The notes under the pieces: model-generated
The model's input: only the letters and a program-made list of their open reading frames with translations
The model's database searches: none
Told to the model about the DNA's origin: nothing
Shown here: positions 42,406 to 52,633 of the stretch, piece by piece
How positions within the stretch are numbered: the first letter of the stretch is position 1
Layout: each line of letters starts with the position of its first letter
Made by a program: the position numbers and the translations under genes
Assembly: GCA_024195585.1 (NCBI GenBank)
Contig: SWBL01000037.1
Span: forward strand, 124,001 to 188,000
From: Aureobasidium sp. EXF-3400
Lineage: Eukaryota > Ascomycota > Dothideomycetes > Dothideales > Saccotheciaceae
Length of the DNA: 64,000 nucleotides
Direction: 5' to 3'

Positions 42406-42948
42406 CTAATCTTCCTTTCTCTTCTCGTCACCCTCGCCAACACCATCCAAAAAGTCCCTGCAAGTCTGGACAATGATCTGGTGATCTTGCTGCTGCTTCA
42501 AGCCACTGACAACGATGACAGCCACAACACCCTCAACTCCCTTGACCCTGACGGGGAAACCACCACCATGAATAGCAAACTCCTTAGCCTTATCCTGCAA
42601 ACAGTATTTGTCGGCAAAGGCCTTCTCATCGCCGGAAAACTTGTTATGCATGTACCAAGTAGAAGTTCCAAATCTGAGGACGGTGGCGCTCTTTCTTGCT
42701 ACCCAGGTACTGTTGTCGGGAGTAATGCCGCTACGCACGGCAGTGTAGAATAAAGGAGTGCTGTTTGCGAGGGTGATTGATATGACTGTTGGAGAAGCGA
42801 AGGTGGAGAGGCGGGAGCGCAGCAGACAGCCTAGGGTCCAGGCATCGGTGGTTGTGAAGGTGGGGAACAGGATCGAAGAGTCGATTTGGGAGATTGCTGA
42901 GAGGTCGGTAGGGGGGTTTGTTAGGGGATAGGGTGTGGAGTCAGCCAT
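42406..42948 (-). CDS. UPF0303 / HbpS-like domain protein
   Basis: 180-aa protein of the DUF967 (UPF0303) group, related to GlcG/HbpS folds and to yeast YBR137W. Family-like stretches: TTDAWTLGCLLRSRLSTF, SPTVISITLANSTPLFYTAV, DNSTWVARKSATVLRFGTST, CLQDKAKEFAIHGGGFPVRV and VEGVVAVIVVSGLKQQQDHQ. The length is right for the family. A possible upstream exon at 43156-43282 ([20 protein letters not shown]...) has a good GTAAGA donor and would join in phase at an acceptor just before this ATG, giving 224 aa. I prefer the short form but cannot exclude the longer one. It is divergent from DRS1 over about 400 bp, or only 80 bp if the extra exon is real. Confidence 0.88.
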   Translation of the reverse strand: MADSTPYPLTNPPTDLSAISQIDSSILFPTFTTTDAWTLGCLLRSRLSTFASPTVISITLANSTPLFYTAVRSGITPDNSTWVARKSATVLRFGTSTWYMHNKFSGDEKAFADKYCLQDKAKEFAIHGGGFPVRVKGVEGVVAVIVVSGLKQQQDHQIIVQTCRDFLDGVGEGDEKRKED

Positions 42949-43155
42949 TTTTTCTGGTTGGTTGGTTGGTGGAGATTTGGAGGTCGAGAGAATTTTCTTC
43001 AATTCTTGAGGTGTGGAAGGAAGAGAGGTTCGAGTGTGCAAGAGTTGGGTGTTGGACGAGCACAAGCTGTCAAGACTCGAGAGTGACCGCATGCGGGCAT
43101 GTGCCAATGCGGCGCTCTGCTCACCGCCTGCGGCCTGCGGGGCAGAATCTCTTAC

Positions 43156-43282
43156 CTCCGAGCATTTGTTTGAGAGCGCTAAGGGTCTGCTTATCCACCA
43201 GGAAGTTCTCAGATCTTGCGGGCAGTGCTGCATAAGACTCCAGCTGCTGTTCTCTAGCGCTTCCGCTCCAAGCTCCAGCCAT
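43156..43282 (-). other. Candidate upstream exon of the UPF0303 gene
   Basis: An ATG in good context (gccATGg) opens 42 codons of clean protein-like sequence with SENFLVDKQTLSALKQML, ending at GGAG/GTAAGA. Phase agrees with acceptor CCAG at 42954-42957. It could instead be the first exon of a different small transcript. Confidence 0.35.
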
Positions 43283-43362
43283 GGAATTTTTCTAACAATC
43301 CCGACCATCATTTTTCTGTCTACACCCGACATTTACGCCTTTCTCTCAACACATTCGCAAAC

Positions 43363-45723
43363 ATGGCTCCCATGGACGACGATTTCGTCCTTACTCTTTC
43401 CGACAATGAAGATGGCTTTGCCGACGAATTAGCAGAAGCCGAACCAGAGCCTGCACAACTTTCCAACAAGAAGCGCAAGCGCGACTCGGACGCCGCAAAC
43501 CTGTCCAAGAAAGACAAGAAGACCAAGAAGCAAAAGAAGAAGCAACAACAAGCCGACTCAGACGACGACCAAGAAGAAGAACAACAAGCCATCGATGAGG
43601 ATCTGGATCCCGAGTTTGAGTTTCAACTTGGCGATGGCACGACGGCGAATATGGAAGACTTTGACGGCTGGACTGCTCACAATGCGCAAAAGAATGCTGG
43701 CAAGAGGATTGTTGACATCGATGATATTATTGCCAAGAGGAGGCAAGATAAGAAGACGGAGGCTGAGGATAAGGCTGCAGATGAGGAAGAGGAGGTTGAG
43801 TTTGCTGGCTTGAGCGACGACGGTGAGGATGAGCTTCTCGCTGAAGATGGCTTTGGTATGGGTGCTGCCCCTGGAGTCGAGAAGGACTCTGAGGACGAAG
43901 AGGAAGAAGATGAGGACGAAGACAAGGCAAGCGATGCTGAAGATGGTAGTGAGGCTGGAGATGAGTCTGACGACGAGTCTATCGCTGAGCATGTTCCTCA
44001 CCCTGATGATGAGGTTTCGGATGCATCAGATGCTGAAGAACAGGAGGACGCCGAAGAGGCAGAGAAACGTGCTGCTTTCTTCGCTCCCGAGTCAAACATG
44101 GAGGGAGACAAGGATCCGTCAGCAAAGCCTGTTGGTTCTTTCCAGGAGTTGAACCTGTCACGTCCTATCATCAAGGGTTTGTCATCTGTTGGTTTCGCCG
44201 CTCCTACGCCCATTCAACACAAGGCCATCCCCGTCGCTCTTCTCGGCAAGGATGTTGTCGGAGGTGCCGTTACAGGTTCCGGTAAAACTGCCGCCTTCAT
44301 CATCCCTATCCTCGAACGTCTCCTCTACCGCCCCAAGAAGGTCGCCACAACCCGCGTTGCTATCCTCATGCCTACTCGTGAACTGGCTCTTCAATGTTAC
44401 AATGTCGCAGTCAAGCTGGCCAGTTTCACAGACATCACTTTCGGTCAAGCAATTGGTGGTATGAGTTCGCGCGAGCAGGAAGCAGCGCTCAAGCAACGTC
44501 CCGATGTTGTTATCGCCACACCCGGTCGTTTCATCGATTTCATGCGCAACTCATCCGCCTTCCAAGTCGATACTATTGAAATCCTCGTCCTTGATGAAGC
44601 CGACAGAATGCTTGAAGACGGTTTCGCAGACGAGTTGAACGAGATCTTGACTACCATCCCCAAGTCCAGACAAACCATGCTCTTCTCCGCCACTATGACA
44701 TCCAGCATTGACAACCTGATTCGCGTGGGTTTGAACCGCCCTGTCCGTCTTATGGTCGACAGCAAGCGTCAAACCGTCGCAGGCCTTACCCAAGAATTCG
44801 TGCGTCTGCGTCCAGGCAGAGAAGACAAGCGCATTGGTTACCTCTTGCACCTCGTCCACGAATCCTTCAGCACAAAAACAATCATCTTCTTCCGTCAAAA
44901 GAAAGAAGCCCACCGCGTCCGCGTCATCTTCGGTCTCCTAGGTCTCAAAGCCGCAGAACTGCACGGAAACATGTCGCAAGAACAACGTATCAACGCCATC
45001 GAAGCTTTCAGGTCTGGCGCTGCCAACTTCTTGCTCGCAACCGACGTCGCCTCGCGTGGTCTGGATATCAAAAACGTCGACGCAGTCATCAACTACGAAG
45101 CACCCCAAACCCAAGAAATCTACCTCCACAGAGTGGGTCGTACCGCCCGAGCAGGCAGACAAGGAAAATCGTGCACGCTCGCTGCAGAACCCGACCGCAA
45201 AGTCGTCAAGCAATGCGTCAAAACGGCAAGAACCCAAGGCGCCATCATCAAATCCCGCATCATCGATCCCAAATCCGCAGACGACTGGTCCCGCAGAGTA
45301 GACTTGCTAGCCGTCGAAATCGAAGACGTGCTGCGCGAAGAAAAAGAAGAAAAAGTGCTCGCAACCACCGAGATGCAAATGCGCCGTACGGAAAACATCA
45401 TGACGCACGAAGCGGAAATTCTTTCTCGACCCAAGAAGACATGGTTCGAGAGCGAAAAGGACAAACGCGCAGCCAAGATCAGAGGAAAGGAAGAACTCAA
45501 TGGAGCAATGACGCCAGGAGCAAAACTCAAGGGCGACAGAAAGAAGCTCTCAAACAAGCAAAAGAAGAAACTCGAAGACAAAGATGAGAGAATGGAGGGC
45601 GGAGGTTGGAAAAAGGGAAAGGCGGAAAGAGATGGCAAGGGTGTGCTTGAGAAGGAGAAGAAGGGCAAGGGAGGTAAGAGGCCGCAGAAAGGTGGTGCCA
45701 AGGGTCCTAGGAAGTCGATGTAA
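43363..45723 (+). CDS. DRS1: ATP-dependent RNA helicase DRS1
   Basis: DEAD-box helicase for 60S ribosomal-subunit assembly in the nucleolus, 786 aa, no introns. An acidic and Lys-rich N-terminal region of about 255 residues leads to the core at [20 protein letters not shown]. Motifs in order: Q ([13 protein letters not shown]), I (AVTGSGKT), Ia (PTRELALQ), GG (IGGM), Ib (TPGR), II (DEAD), III (SAT), IV ([11 protein letters not shown]), V ([11 protein letters not shown]) and VI ([10 protein letters not shown]). The C-terminal extension is basic ([38 protein letters not shown]), which suits nucleolar targeting and RNA binding. [20 protein letters not shown] and the long acidic N-terminus separate it from other DEAD proteins. 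Confidence 0.95.
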   Translation: MAPMDDDFVLTLSDNEDGFADELAEAEPEPAQLSNKKRKRDSDAANLSKKDKKTKKQKKKQQQADSDDDQEEEQQAIDEDLDPEFEFQLGDGTTANMEDFDGWTAHNAQKNAGKRIVDIDDIIAKRRQDKKTEAEDKAADEEEEVEFAGLSDDGEDELLAEDGFGMGAAPGVEKDSEDEEEEDEDEDKASDAEDGSEAGDESDDESIAEHVPHPDDEVSDASDAEEQEDAEEAEKRAAFFAPESNMEGDKDPSAKPVGSFQELNLSRPIIKGLSSVGFAAPTPIQHKAIPVALLGKDVVGGAVTGSGKTAAFIIPILERLLYRPKKVATTRVAILMPTRELALQCYNVAVKLASFTDITFGQAIGGMSSREQEAALKQRPDVVIATPGRFIDFMRNSSAFQVDTIEILVLDEADRMLEDGFADELNEILTTIPKSRQTMLFSATMTSSIDNLIRVGLNRPVRLMVDSKRQTVAGLTQEFVRLRPGREDKRIGYLLHLVHESFSTKTIIFFRQKKEAHRVRVIFGLLGLKAAELHGNMSQEQRINAIEAFRSGAANFLLATDVASRGLDIKNVDAVINYEAPQTQEIYLHRVGRTARAGRQGKSCTLAAEPDRKVVKQCVKTARTQGAIIKSRIIDPKSADDWSRRVDLLAVEIEDVLREEKEEKVLATTEMQMRRTENIMTHEAEILSRPKKTWFESEKDKRAAKIRGKEELNGAMTPGAKLKGDRKKLSNKQKKKLEDKDERMEGGGWKKGKAERDGKGVLEKEKKGKGGKRPQKGGAKGPRKSM

Positions 45724-46144
45724 ACACCACCCACCCACATGGGTTTTTACTTTCGTATGTGAAGCGTTACTTTGCACTTTCTGATTGAGTTTTGCATTGC
45801 TACTCCAAATGGTCATAGCAAGGGAAAAGTGTAAGAAGTTCTTGATTCCATGACAAAAAACCTTGTTCTCGCCCATCCTTTCTAGGCCCGATCAATCCTA
45901 TCCACCCTCCCCGTGTGTGAAAGACAGTCACAATGTAGCTATAGAAATGCATAATACTTGGAGAAAAATGTGGTTTCCAACAGAGAGAATCCCCGTTACA
46001 TGGCTAGCTCTATCTTCAGATTGCAACTGTGCATTTCGATAGCTTATAATGACCCTTATGCCTCGGGATTGCAAATTGTGACTGTATACATTGGCTGATG
46101 TTGAAGGAAGAGCAGAAAAAAAAAAATGGCATAACAGACAAAAG
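45724..46144. other. 3' region of DRS1 and tRNA flank
   Basis: No gene seen. A poly-A run stands near 46117, just beyond the 3' end of the minus-strand tRNA, and on that strand it reads as a T-run pol III terminator. Confidence 0.45.
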
Positions 46145-46216
46145 AGGTCGTACCCGGGATCGAACTGGGATTACCGGAATCAGAATCCGATGTGCTAACC
46201 ATTACACTATACAACC
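46145..46216 (-). tRNA. tRNA-Gln (CUG)
   Basis: The minus strand folds as a 72-nt tRNA without intron. The acceptor stem is GGTTGTA with TACGACC. The D arm has GTGTAATGGTTAGCAC, the anticodon stem CGGAT/ATCCG-like helix encloses loop TTCTGAT with anticodon CTG, and the T arm is CCCAGTTCGATCCCGGG. Reading CAG gives glutamine. Confidence 0.93.
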
Positions 46217-46286
46217 CAATTAATATCTAAATTCTCGTCTATCGAATTAATAACTCACTCGTTGAGGGCAGCACCCTGATCATGTA

Positions 46287-46580
46287 TCAAATCGAGGCAG
46301 CAACGGAATCTAACGACAGCCACCATGAGAAAGATACCTCCAGAAGACTTGTGGTTGCTTGGAGTAGCCCTACATAATCAAATTCACCGTGTCTTCGTTC
46401 CTGGAGCACAGGGACAGCGGCGGTGTTAGGAGGCTGAGCTGCTTGTCCGGCTTGTGCTCTATTTGTATGAGCAGAGTGAAAGGCACAACCGTGAGATCTG
46501 ACTTACGCTGAGAGTACATCCTGTAGATGCGCTGCGCGTTTCTGGTGAAGACTCTTCGCACACTTATGAGCTCTATCCAT
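46287..46580 (-). CDS. Small spliced protein, unknown
   Basis: Putative 81-aa protein. Exon 1 (46507-46580, MDRAHKCAKSLHQKRAAHLQ) and exon 2 (46287-46458) join in phase across a GTAAGT/TAG intron of 49 nt. The product has a basic helical start, AAQAGQAAQPPNTAAVPVLQ in the middle and EFDYVGLLQATTSLLEVSFS near the end. A possible extra donor (GTATCT after LLE) could change the tail. No family is recognised. The ATG context (gccATGg) and intron signals are good, but the short length leaves doubt. Confidence 0.45.
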
Positions 46581-46826
46581 GGCTGCAGAGGAAAGACCGC
46601 GAGTGAGAAAGATCGAGCAGCGTACGTAAGTACAGAGGAGCGAGGATAAAAGATGCCTAAGGGAGAAGCGCAGAGACGTGGATGGAGAAGTGCAGGGAGG
46701 TGTGTGGTATGTGTGGAAGGAAAGATCAGAGAGAAACAAGATTGAAGAAAAACGCAGTGAAGTAAGAAGAGTTAAAAAAAACATCATGGAAAGGAGCGAA
46801 ATAGGAAGGATTCGCAGATGGCTGTG

Positions 46827-46894
46827 TTCCCTAATGTGTCTCGACTACGAGGGAATACTAATGCATAATCCATGTGTGGATGGGCGTGTCCGCG
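46827..46894 (+). repeat. Direct repeat, copy 1 (period 120 bp)
   Basis: About 68 bp around CGACTACGAGGGAATACTAA and CATGTGTGGATGGGCGTG. It recurs at 46947-47014 with roughly 80 percent identity. Confidence 0.7.
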
Positions 46895-46946
46895 AGTGCC
46901 TCATCTCGAGCCCACGTAATTATAGCGGACTCGTAAACCGCCGCCG

Positions 46947-47014
46947 TCCCCTGGTGTGTATCGACTACGAGGAAATACTGATGCATAACTCATGTATGGA
47001 TGGGCGTGCCCCCG
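46947..47014 (+). repeat. Direct repeat, copy 2 (period 120 bp)
   Basis: Second copy: CGACTACGAGGAAATACTGA and CATGTATGGATGGGCGTG. The DNA between the copies is not repeated. Confidence 0.7.
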
Positions 47015-47248
47015 ACAGGGAAGATGTTACATGAGATAAGTAGAATTCCGGCCCATGCCATCGGTAAATTCCATGCTATGCTATTCCTCTAGTGATCAGA
47101 TTAGATCCCCTCCTCGACACAGAAGACATACAGAAATATAGAATCAAAAAGCAAAAATATCGAGATTGATACGACACGATCCTATTCTACACCAACAAAA
47201 AAACTTCTCATCATACATGTCAACAAAAACCAGCCCTTCATATTCTTC

Positions 47249-50200
47249 TTACACCTCTTCGTCACTCTCATCACCAAGCAGCTCGCCTTCGTCAGCATCA
47301 ACATGAGAGTAATCGCCTCTGCCTCTTGAGAAGCTGCTACGGCTGGTGTACGGCCTCGAGTAACCACCGGAGCCGCCGCGTCCGAAACGCTGGCTGACCA
47401 TGCGGAAAAGTCCTCCAAAGACCATTGGTACGGCAGCAAGGACAGCGACAACAGCAGACAGAGCAGCGACAGGGTACTTGATCCAGGGTTGCTCCGAGTC
47501 AAATGCTCTATTGCCATTACCCATTATGCCAGTGTCACCGAGTTGAATGCGACCAAATTGGCCATCGTAGTTGCGGTAGACCCAGTATCCTACACCTGCA
47601 GCTGCAGCAATGGGGATGAAAATAGCGAAGAAGAGACCAGCTCCACTGATACCATGTTTCTTCTCAAATTGCTTTTCGTGGTTGGGGCAAGGATAAGGTT
47701 CAGAGATCTTGTCAAGTTCCTTACCTCCAACACAAGTAGTGAGTGGGATGCGACGGTATCCAGAAGGTGCGTAATACTCCTCAAGATCAGGGTTGGCGGC
47801 ACAGTACTCGAGAGGATTGATGGGATCAAGTCCAGGAACAAGAGCACAAGAACCGTCATTCTGACGTTCATAGTTGTAGTCACACTCAAAATCTTGACGG
47901 GAACAAGTACAATTCTGAGAAATGTCGTGAAGGCGTTCGATAGCGGGACCATTGTAACATTCTCTGTCAGGACGTTTGCGGTGGTATTGGGCAATGTGGC
48001 CGAAGAGACAGTTGGAGTCGGAAAGAGGGTGCCTCGGCTCCCAGAGGTAGTAGTCGCTGTCTTCTGCATCCGGCTTATCTTCGTCGAGATTACATTGGCG
48101 GTCCGTGAGTCCGGAGAAGTCGAGATTGATGGTGACAAGACCACCTGAAGAGCCTCCGTCTTTACCCCAGAGGATGAAATTGCGAGACGTGTCAGTAGGT
48201 ACGGTGGAAATGTCGTCAACAAGGACCTTGGTATCGCTGAATTGATATGCGGTCCACTTCTCGCCCTCGTCAGTAGTGTAGTAGACGGTATCAACAGGTG
48301 TTCCTTCTTGGACAATGACAATGATTGATCCTTGATCGCCATATTCCCACATGAAGGTTCCCTTGAAAACTTCATGCCACTCAACACCACCATCACGAGT
48401 GATGAAAGTGTTGCCCTCCTTGTATGGGCCGAGGTTAGGTCCGACGTTACCTACAGCCATCATCAACCCGACGGCTGATGGTGAAGAGTAAGTGTCGCGG
48501 GGATCCTTGCGCTCAGTGTAACCATGAAGATGAAGAGAACATTTCTCCAGATCGCCACTACAGTCGATGGGCTTGTTGTCAAAGTCTTTCTGGGGAGGAG
48601 AAATAAGGCCCCACTCTGCACCATCGTTATGAGTAATCATGGTCTTGAGCTTCTTGGAAGCGCCACCATCGACTTCATCAACGTTGGAAACAATATTTAC
48701 GACAGCAACACCCTCGAGTCCTTGCATCTTCTCAAAGTCGACATATCCAGGGGTATTACGGTTGACCTTATCGATGCTCATGACATATGAGGTGCCGTTA
48801 CTGTTTGACTTGATGATCGAACCATATTCCTGACCTTCTCTATTGTTGACGGTGACGTGGAGGAAGATGGCGTGGGTCGAGCTGTCAAGAACAGTGTAAG
48901 CCTGCTGGTGTGGGACTTTAAAGTTCTTGGGGAACTGGGCGTTGGCAAAAGTTCTACCATCAATGCTGGTATCCACACGCAAGTCCTTTCCTTCCTTGTC
49001 CCTGAGGGCGACAACCATGAATTCATTCATAGTAGCAAAGCTGATGACATCCTCGAAATGAACCTTCTTGTGCTCATACCAGTCATCACTGGAGATCAAC
49101 TGAAGAGGCTTGGACGGGTCCTCATCCTCATATTGCTCGCAGAAGATCATGCTGTCACTTGCCTCACGGTCTTCTCTGGCGACAAACTGACACTTGCGAA
49201 CAAAGCGGAGTAAGGAAGTCCAGTCCTCGCCATTCTTCTTGGTGACGTGAGCAACCGAGTGACAATCAGTGCCAAAGCCCTTGCAATCTTTGCCGCCAGT
49301 CCAGATAAGCCAATCTCTCTGAGTCGGGTGGAAGCTCAAGATCTGAACACCGTCCTGGTTCGGTTCCTCAGGAGCTTGGAAATGGTGAATGTTCTTGCCG
49401 CGGTTATCCGAGTAGTACACCTTCTTGGAAGGAGTGATCAAGTAGACTGTATCCTGGTTGTACTGGTGAGGATAGATGGAGACAATTTCTTCGTCGGGTA
49501 GCGCCGGATCCCATGTTTTGCCACCGTCATGAGAAATGAACACCTCGCGCCTATCAGTACGCATGATGATTGTTTCATCGTCTCCAGAAGCAGAAGCGGC
49601 TCTCTCGAGGTAATAGTACTCAGCGAACTTGGCGCCCTTGAACTTGTTGACCTCGTGAGAGATCTTGCCAGACGCCGGTGGTTTGGTAGTATCCTTGCAA
49701 GGTCTCTTGACCGGCTTATCCTTCACGACACCGTCCTTCTTGTCGCATGCATTGCCTGGGATTAAGCGATAGCCTGAGCTACCCTCATACTCTTCTTCAC
49801 CATCCTTGCAAGCACCTTCAGGAGCCTTGAGAACTCCGGCAGGTACACACTCCTTGCCATCTTCAGACCTTTCGAAGTTGTAGTCGCATTCGTAGTCGGC
49901 ATCGGTACACTTGCAGGGCTCAAATTCAGGCTGGGGGTCCTTGAACTCATTGTCGACGAAACAATCAGCGTCGGCCTTGCGTCTGCGGAAGAACTGCATG
50001 TGGCCCATCAGACAACTTGGTTCGCCGTCTTCATCGACTCGTGCGGCCCACTTCTCGAAGTCAGAGTCCTTGCACTTATCTTCGTGAAGCTCGCTAAAGT
50101 CCAGGGAGTATGTGAAATGTTCCAACTTAGAACCGCTGCCCTTGGAGGCCACGAGAATGAATTTGAGACTTGTGGAATCCGGAACGGTCAGGAGAACGAT

Positions 50201-51742
50201 GGGCCTGATCTTGTCATCCAGCTTGACTGATTCCCACTTCTTGCCATGATCAATACTCCACTTGATCTCCTTGGTGTCCGTATCTTCAACTGCAACGAGG
50301 ATTGCACCCTGGTCACCCATCTCATAAAGATGAGGGCCTTCCAGAGCAAGGCGCCAAGTAAGTCCAGCATCATCCGAGACAAAAGTGTCGCCTTCTTCAT
50401 AGCTCTTGAGATATTTGCCGGTGTTTCCGACGCCCATGACAATACCAGGAGCGGGACTGGTAAAGACGCGTCCGATATTGCGCTGGTCAGTGACAGAATG
50501 GAGGTGTAGGTCGTCATTCTTGACCTTCATGTCATACCACACTCGTCCATCATCAAAACTGATCTTTGACTTGATCTTCTTGTCGGCCATGAAATCTTTC
50601 TCCAGCTCTTCCCAGTTGTCGACAACGTTGACAAGAACGATACCCTGGATGTTCTGAATCTTTTCAAAATCGACATATCCTTGCATGTTGCGGTTCGTGT
50701 GCTCAATGTTCTTGGTGAAGTAGGTACCGTTCGAGTTGCTGGTGAATAGAGCGCCCATTGGAGAAGCCATAGTGGAGGTCATGAGATCAACCTGGATGCT
50801 GTAGTTTGTGGATTCCAAGAGAGTGTATGCGTTTTCCTCGAGCTTGTGGTTGCCGAACTCGGCACGGTGCCATGTCTTTGCATCGTCGGTCACATACATG
50901 GCAAGTTCGGTAGTTCCCTCTGATTTTGCGGCGACAGCGATGTAGCCCTTGACAGCAGCAACGTTGACTACGCCAGCAACAGTGCGTCCTTCGAACATGG
51001 TAGGCTCGACTTCGGACTTGTCGAAGAAGTCGTTGGACATCAACAAGCGGTTGTCTTTTTGCCAGATTGAGTATTTGCCTTCGACAACACAGAGAACCTG
51101 GTCCTTGTCTAACCTATCGTCGCCGGTAGTAAAGAGGTTGGTAGATCTTGCCCAGAGACACGAGATAGCCTTGTCATGAAGGAGTTCGATGTCCTTGAAG
51201 CCGTTGAGAGTGTAGTAAGCCTGTAGCTTTGTTAGTCTAGTTGTGGTAAAGCACAACATGAGTAGTGTTACCTTCGGTGTGCAGTCGCCCCAGACAGAGC
51301 CATGGCAGTCGAGGGTGCTGATGATGACACGGTCTGGGTCGTCGGCGTGGAAGCTCAGAGCGCGTCCATTGGCAACTTCGAACTGTGTCTTGAACTCAGT
51401 CCAAGATTCACCCCGATCCTTTGTGATCCAGTGCGTCTTGTCTTGTCCGATGGCGATAGCGGCCTTAGGGTCGTATGGGTGAGCGAAGACGGATCCGACC
51501 TTGCCCTCAGTAATGTCCTTGACAGCTTTCCATTTGACACCAGCGTCGGTAGAGCGGTATACAATGCCAGGCTTGATGTCGGTGACCAGGATGGTATCGC
51601 TATCGTCGAAGTAGAAGATGTTGGCAGGCAGCGATTTGAACGAGGTTTCCTCGATGGCAGGTGCGTTCTTTTTGGCAGTGACAGCCGTTAATGACAGAGC
51701 CAGGCACAGCAGCCTGGTCCATGTCGCTAACGTCGTCCTCAT
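47249..51742 (-). CDS. VPS10: Vacuolar protein sorting receptor VPS10
   Basis: Type I membrane receptor that carries vacuolar hydrolases from the Golgi to endosomes; about 1480 aa. Exons 51272-51742 and 47249-51220 flank a 51-nt in-frame, stop-free intron (51221-51271, GTAACA/CAG). A signal peptide opens the protein (RLLCLALSLTAVTAKK). Two sortilin-type VPS10 domains follow, each with ten-bladed propeller Asp-box repeats (SxDxGxxW such as STDAGVKWKAV, SHDGGKTWDPALP, SDDAGLTWRLAL) and a closing Cys-rich 10CC module (CKCTDADYECDYNFERSEDG; NCTCSRQDFECDYNYERQND). One or two hydrophobic segments (GLFFAIFIPIAAAAGVGYWVY; ALSAVVAVLAAVPMVFGGLF) precede a short cytosolic tail ending in an acidic GELLGDESDEEV, a likely retromer or adaptor signal. 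Confidence 0.95.
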   Translation of the reverse strand: MRTTLATWTRLLCLALSLTAVTAKKNAPAIEETSFKSLPANIFYFDDSDTILVTDIKPGIVYRSTDAGVKWKAVKDITEGKVGSVFAHPYDPKAAIAIGQDKTHWITKDRGESWTEFKTQFEVANGRALSFHADDPDRVIISTLDCHGSVWGDCTPKVTLLMLCFTTTRLTKLQAYYTLNGFKDIELLHDKAISCLWARSTNLFTTGDDRLDKDQVLCVVEGKYSIWQKDNRLLMSNDFFDKSEVEPTMFEGRTVAGVVNVAAVKGYIAVAAKSEGTTELAMYVTDDAKTWHRAEFGNHKLEENAYTLLESTNYSIQVDLMTSTMASPMGALFTSNSNGTYFTKNIEHTNRNMQGYVDFEKIQNIQGIVLVNVVDNWEELEKDFMADKKIKSKISFDDGRVWYDMKVKNDDLHLHSVTDQRNIGRVFTSPAPGIVMGVGNTGKYLKSYEEGDTFVSDDAGLTWRLALEGPHLYEMGDQGAILVAVEDTDTKEIKWSIDHGKKWESVKLDDKIRPIVLLTVPDSTSLKFILVASKGSGSKLEHFTYSLDFSELHEDKCKDSDFEKWAARVDEDGEPSCLMGHMQFFRRRKADADCFVDNEFKDPQPEFEPCKCTDADYECDYNFERSEDGKECVPAGVLKAPEGACKDGEEEYEGSSGYRLIPGNACDKKDGVVKDKPVKRPCKDTTKPPASGKISHEVNKFKGAKFAEYYYLERAASASGDDETIIMRTDRREVFISHDGGKTWDPALPDEEIVSIYPHQYNQDTVYLITPSKKVYYSDNRGKNIHHFQAPEEPNQDGVQILSFHPTQRDWLIWTGGKDCKGFGTDCHSVAHVTKKNGEDWTSLLRFVRKCQFVAREDREASDSMIFCEQYEDEDPSKPLQLISSDDWYEHKKVHFEDVISFATMNEFMVVALRDKEGKDLRVDTSIDGRTFANAQFPKNFKVPHQQAYTVLDSSTHAIFLHVTVNNREGQEYGSIIKSNSNGTSYVMSIDKVNRNTPGYVDFEKMQGLEGVAVVNIVSNVDEVDGGASKKLKTMITHNDGAEWGLISPPQKDFDNKPIDCSGDLEKCSLHLHGYTERKDPRDTYSSPSAVGLMMAVGNVGPNLGPYKEGNTFITRDGGVEWHEVFKGTFMWEYGDQGSIIVIVQEGTPVDTVYYTTDEGEKWTAYQFSDTKVLVDDISTVPTDTSRNFILWGKDGGSSGGLVTINLDFSGLTDRQCNLDEDKPDAEDSDYYLWEPRHPLSDSNCLFGHIAQYHRKRPDRECYNGPAIERLHDISQNCTCSRQDFECDYNYERQNDGSCALVPGLDPINPLEYCAANPDLEEYYAPSGYRRIPLTTCVGGKELDKISEPYPCPNHEKQFEKKHGISGAGLFFAIFIPIAAAAGVGYWVYRNYDGQFGRIQLGDTGIMGNGNRAFDSEQPWIKYPVAALSAVVAVLAAVPMVFGGLFRMVSQRFGRGGSGGYSRPYTSRSSFSRGRGDYSHVDADEGELLGDESDEEV

Positions 51743-52633
51743 GGTGCTTGTTGTCTTCAGGAGCTCCTGAGGAAAGTGCCAGCTGCACCAGAATACCCAG
51801 AGCTGTTAGCCGCATGACGACGCCTCGAACCTCCGTCTTGGCATTCATGACCCGCGTTGGCCGCCATCTCCGAGCCTCACCACCCTCGCGTCGACCTATC
51901 GAACCCCCAACCACGGTTGTATTGCTCTTTCTTCGTCGTAATGCTCTTCCGAGTAGCCTGTAACCCTCCTTCGACGCCTGGTCGCAATCAACTGTGCTCT
52001 CAAGTACTCTCTGCATAACATCAACTGCTACTTGTAGCGTTGGTGAACAAGTCAGCTCTCCTTGACAGGCAGTCCAAGAGTTTATGGAATTGCCCATCTT
52101 TTGCTGGTTATAGACGGTCATATACTCTATGGTTTGACTTGCGTCCTTGTGGCATCCCAAAATTTGCGGCGTCCTAGACATGCTAGCATGTTTAGATCCG
52201 TCAACTTGAAGCAAGGCTTAGACAGGTAAGTGATACTTATGCTGCATATGATTTCTTGAGATAAGAGCAGTGAGTAAGATCTCTTGCTACACAATCGAAG
52301 GGTTGTCTTCACCAAGCCATAAGGATCAGTGGCTACGGCCGAACAATGTGCTAGTGCAGTCGCTGTGAAGTAACGCGATGGCTGCTGCCTCGGCCTGTTT
52401 TTGGCGCGTCTCGATCAACATCGAGCTATAAGAGACTAACCAGCACGCTTCTGTCTCGCATTCTAATATCCAGCTAGCTTTGAATATTTGTCCTGTTACC
52501 AAATATAACCCGATCATGTTCGCCATCTGCTGCGCCGTAGCACTTAGTGCAGAGGCGCGTCCAATACGCCAAACCATCAAAGAGCGTGTGCTAAACAGTG
52601 ATATAGATCAAAAACCGTATTCTTCAATCAAGC
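51743..52633. other. Intergenic, VPS10 promoter side
   Basis: About 890 bp upstream of two diverging genes. Open frames on both strands have no recognised motif. Confidence 0.4.

Larger units (their letters stand above)
46581..47248. other. Intergenic with a duplicated block
   Basis: Carries the 120-bp-spaced duplication listed separately and the 3' side of VPS10. No gene seen. Confidence 0.4.

Noticed and set aside
47489..48148. 219-codon plus-strand frame opposite VPS10
   Set aside because: It is the antisense shadow of the second VPS10 domain and has no motif or splice signal of its own.
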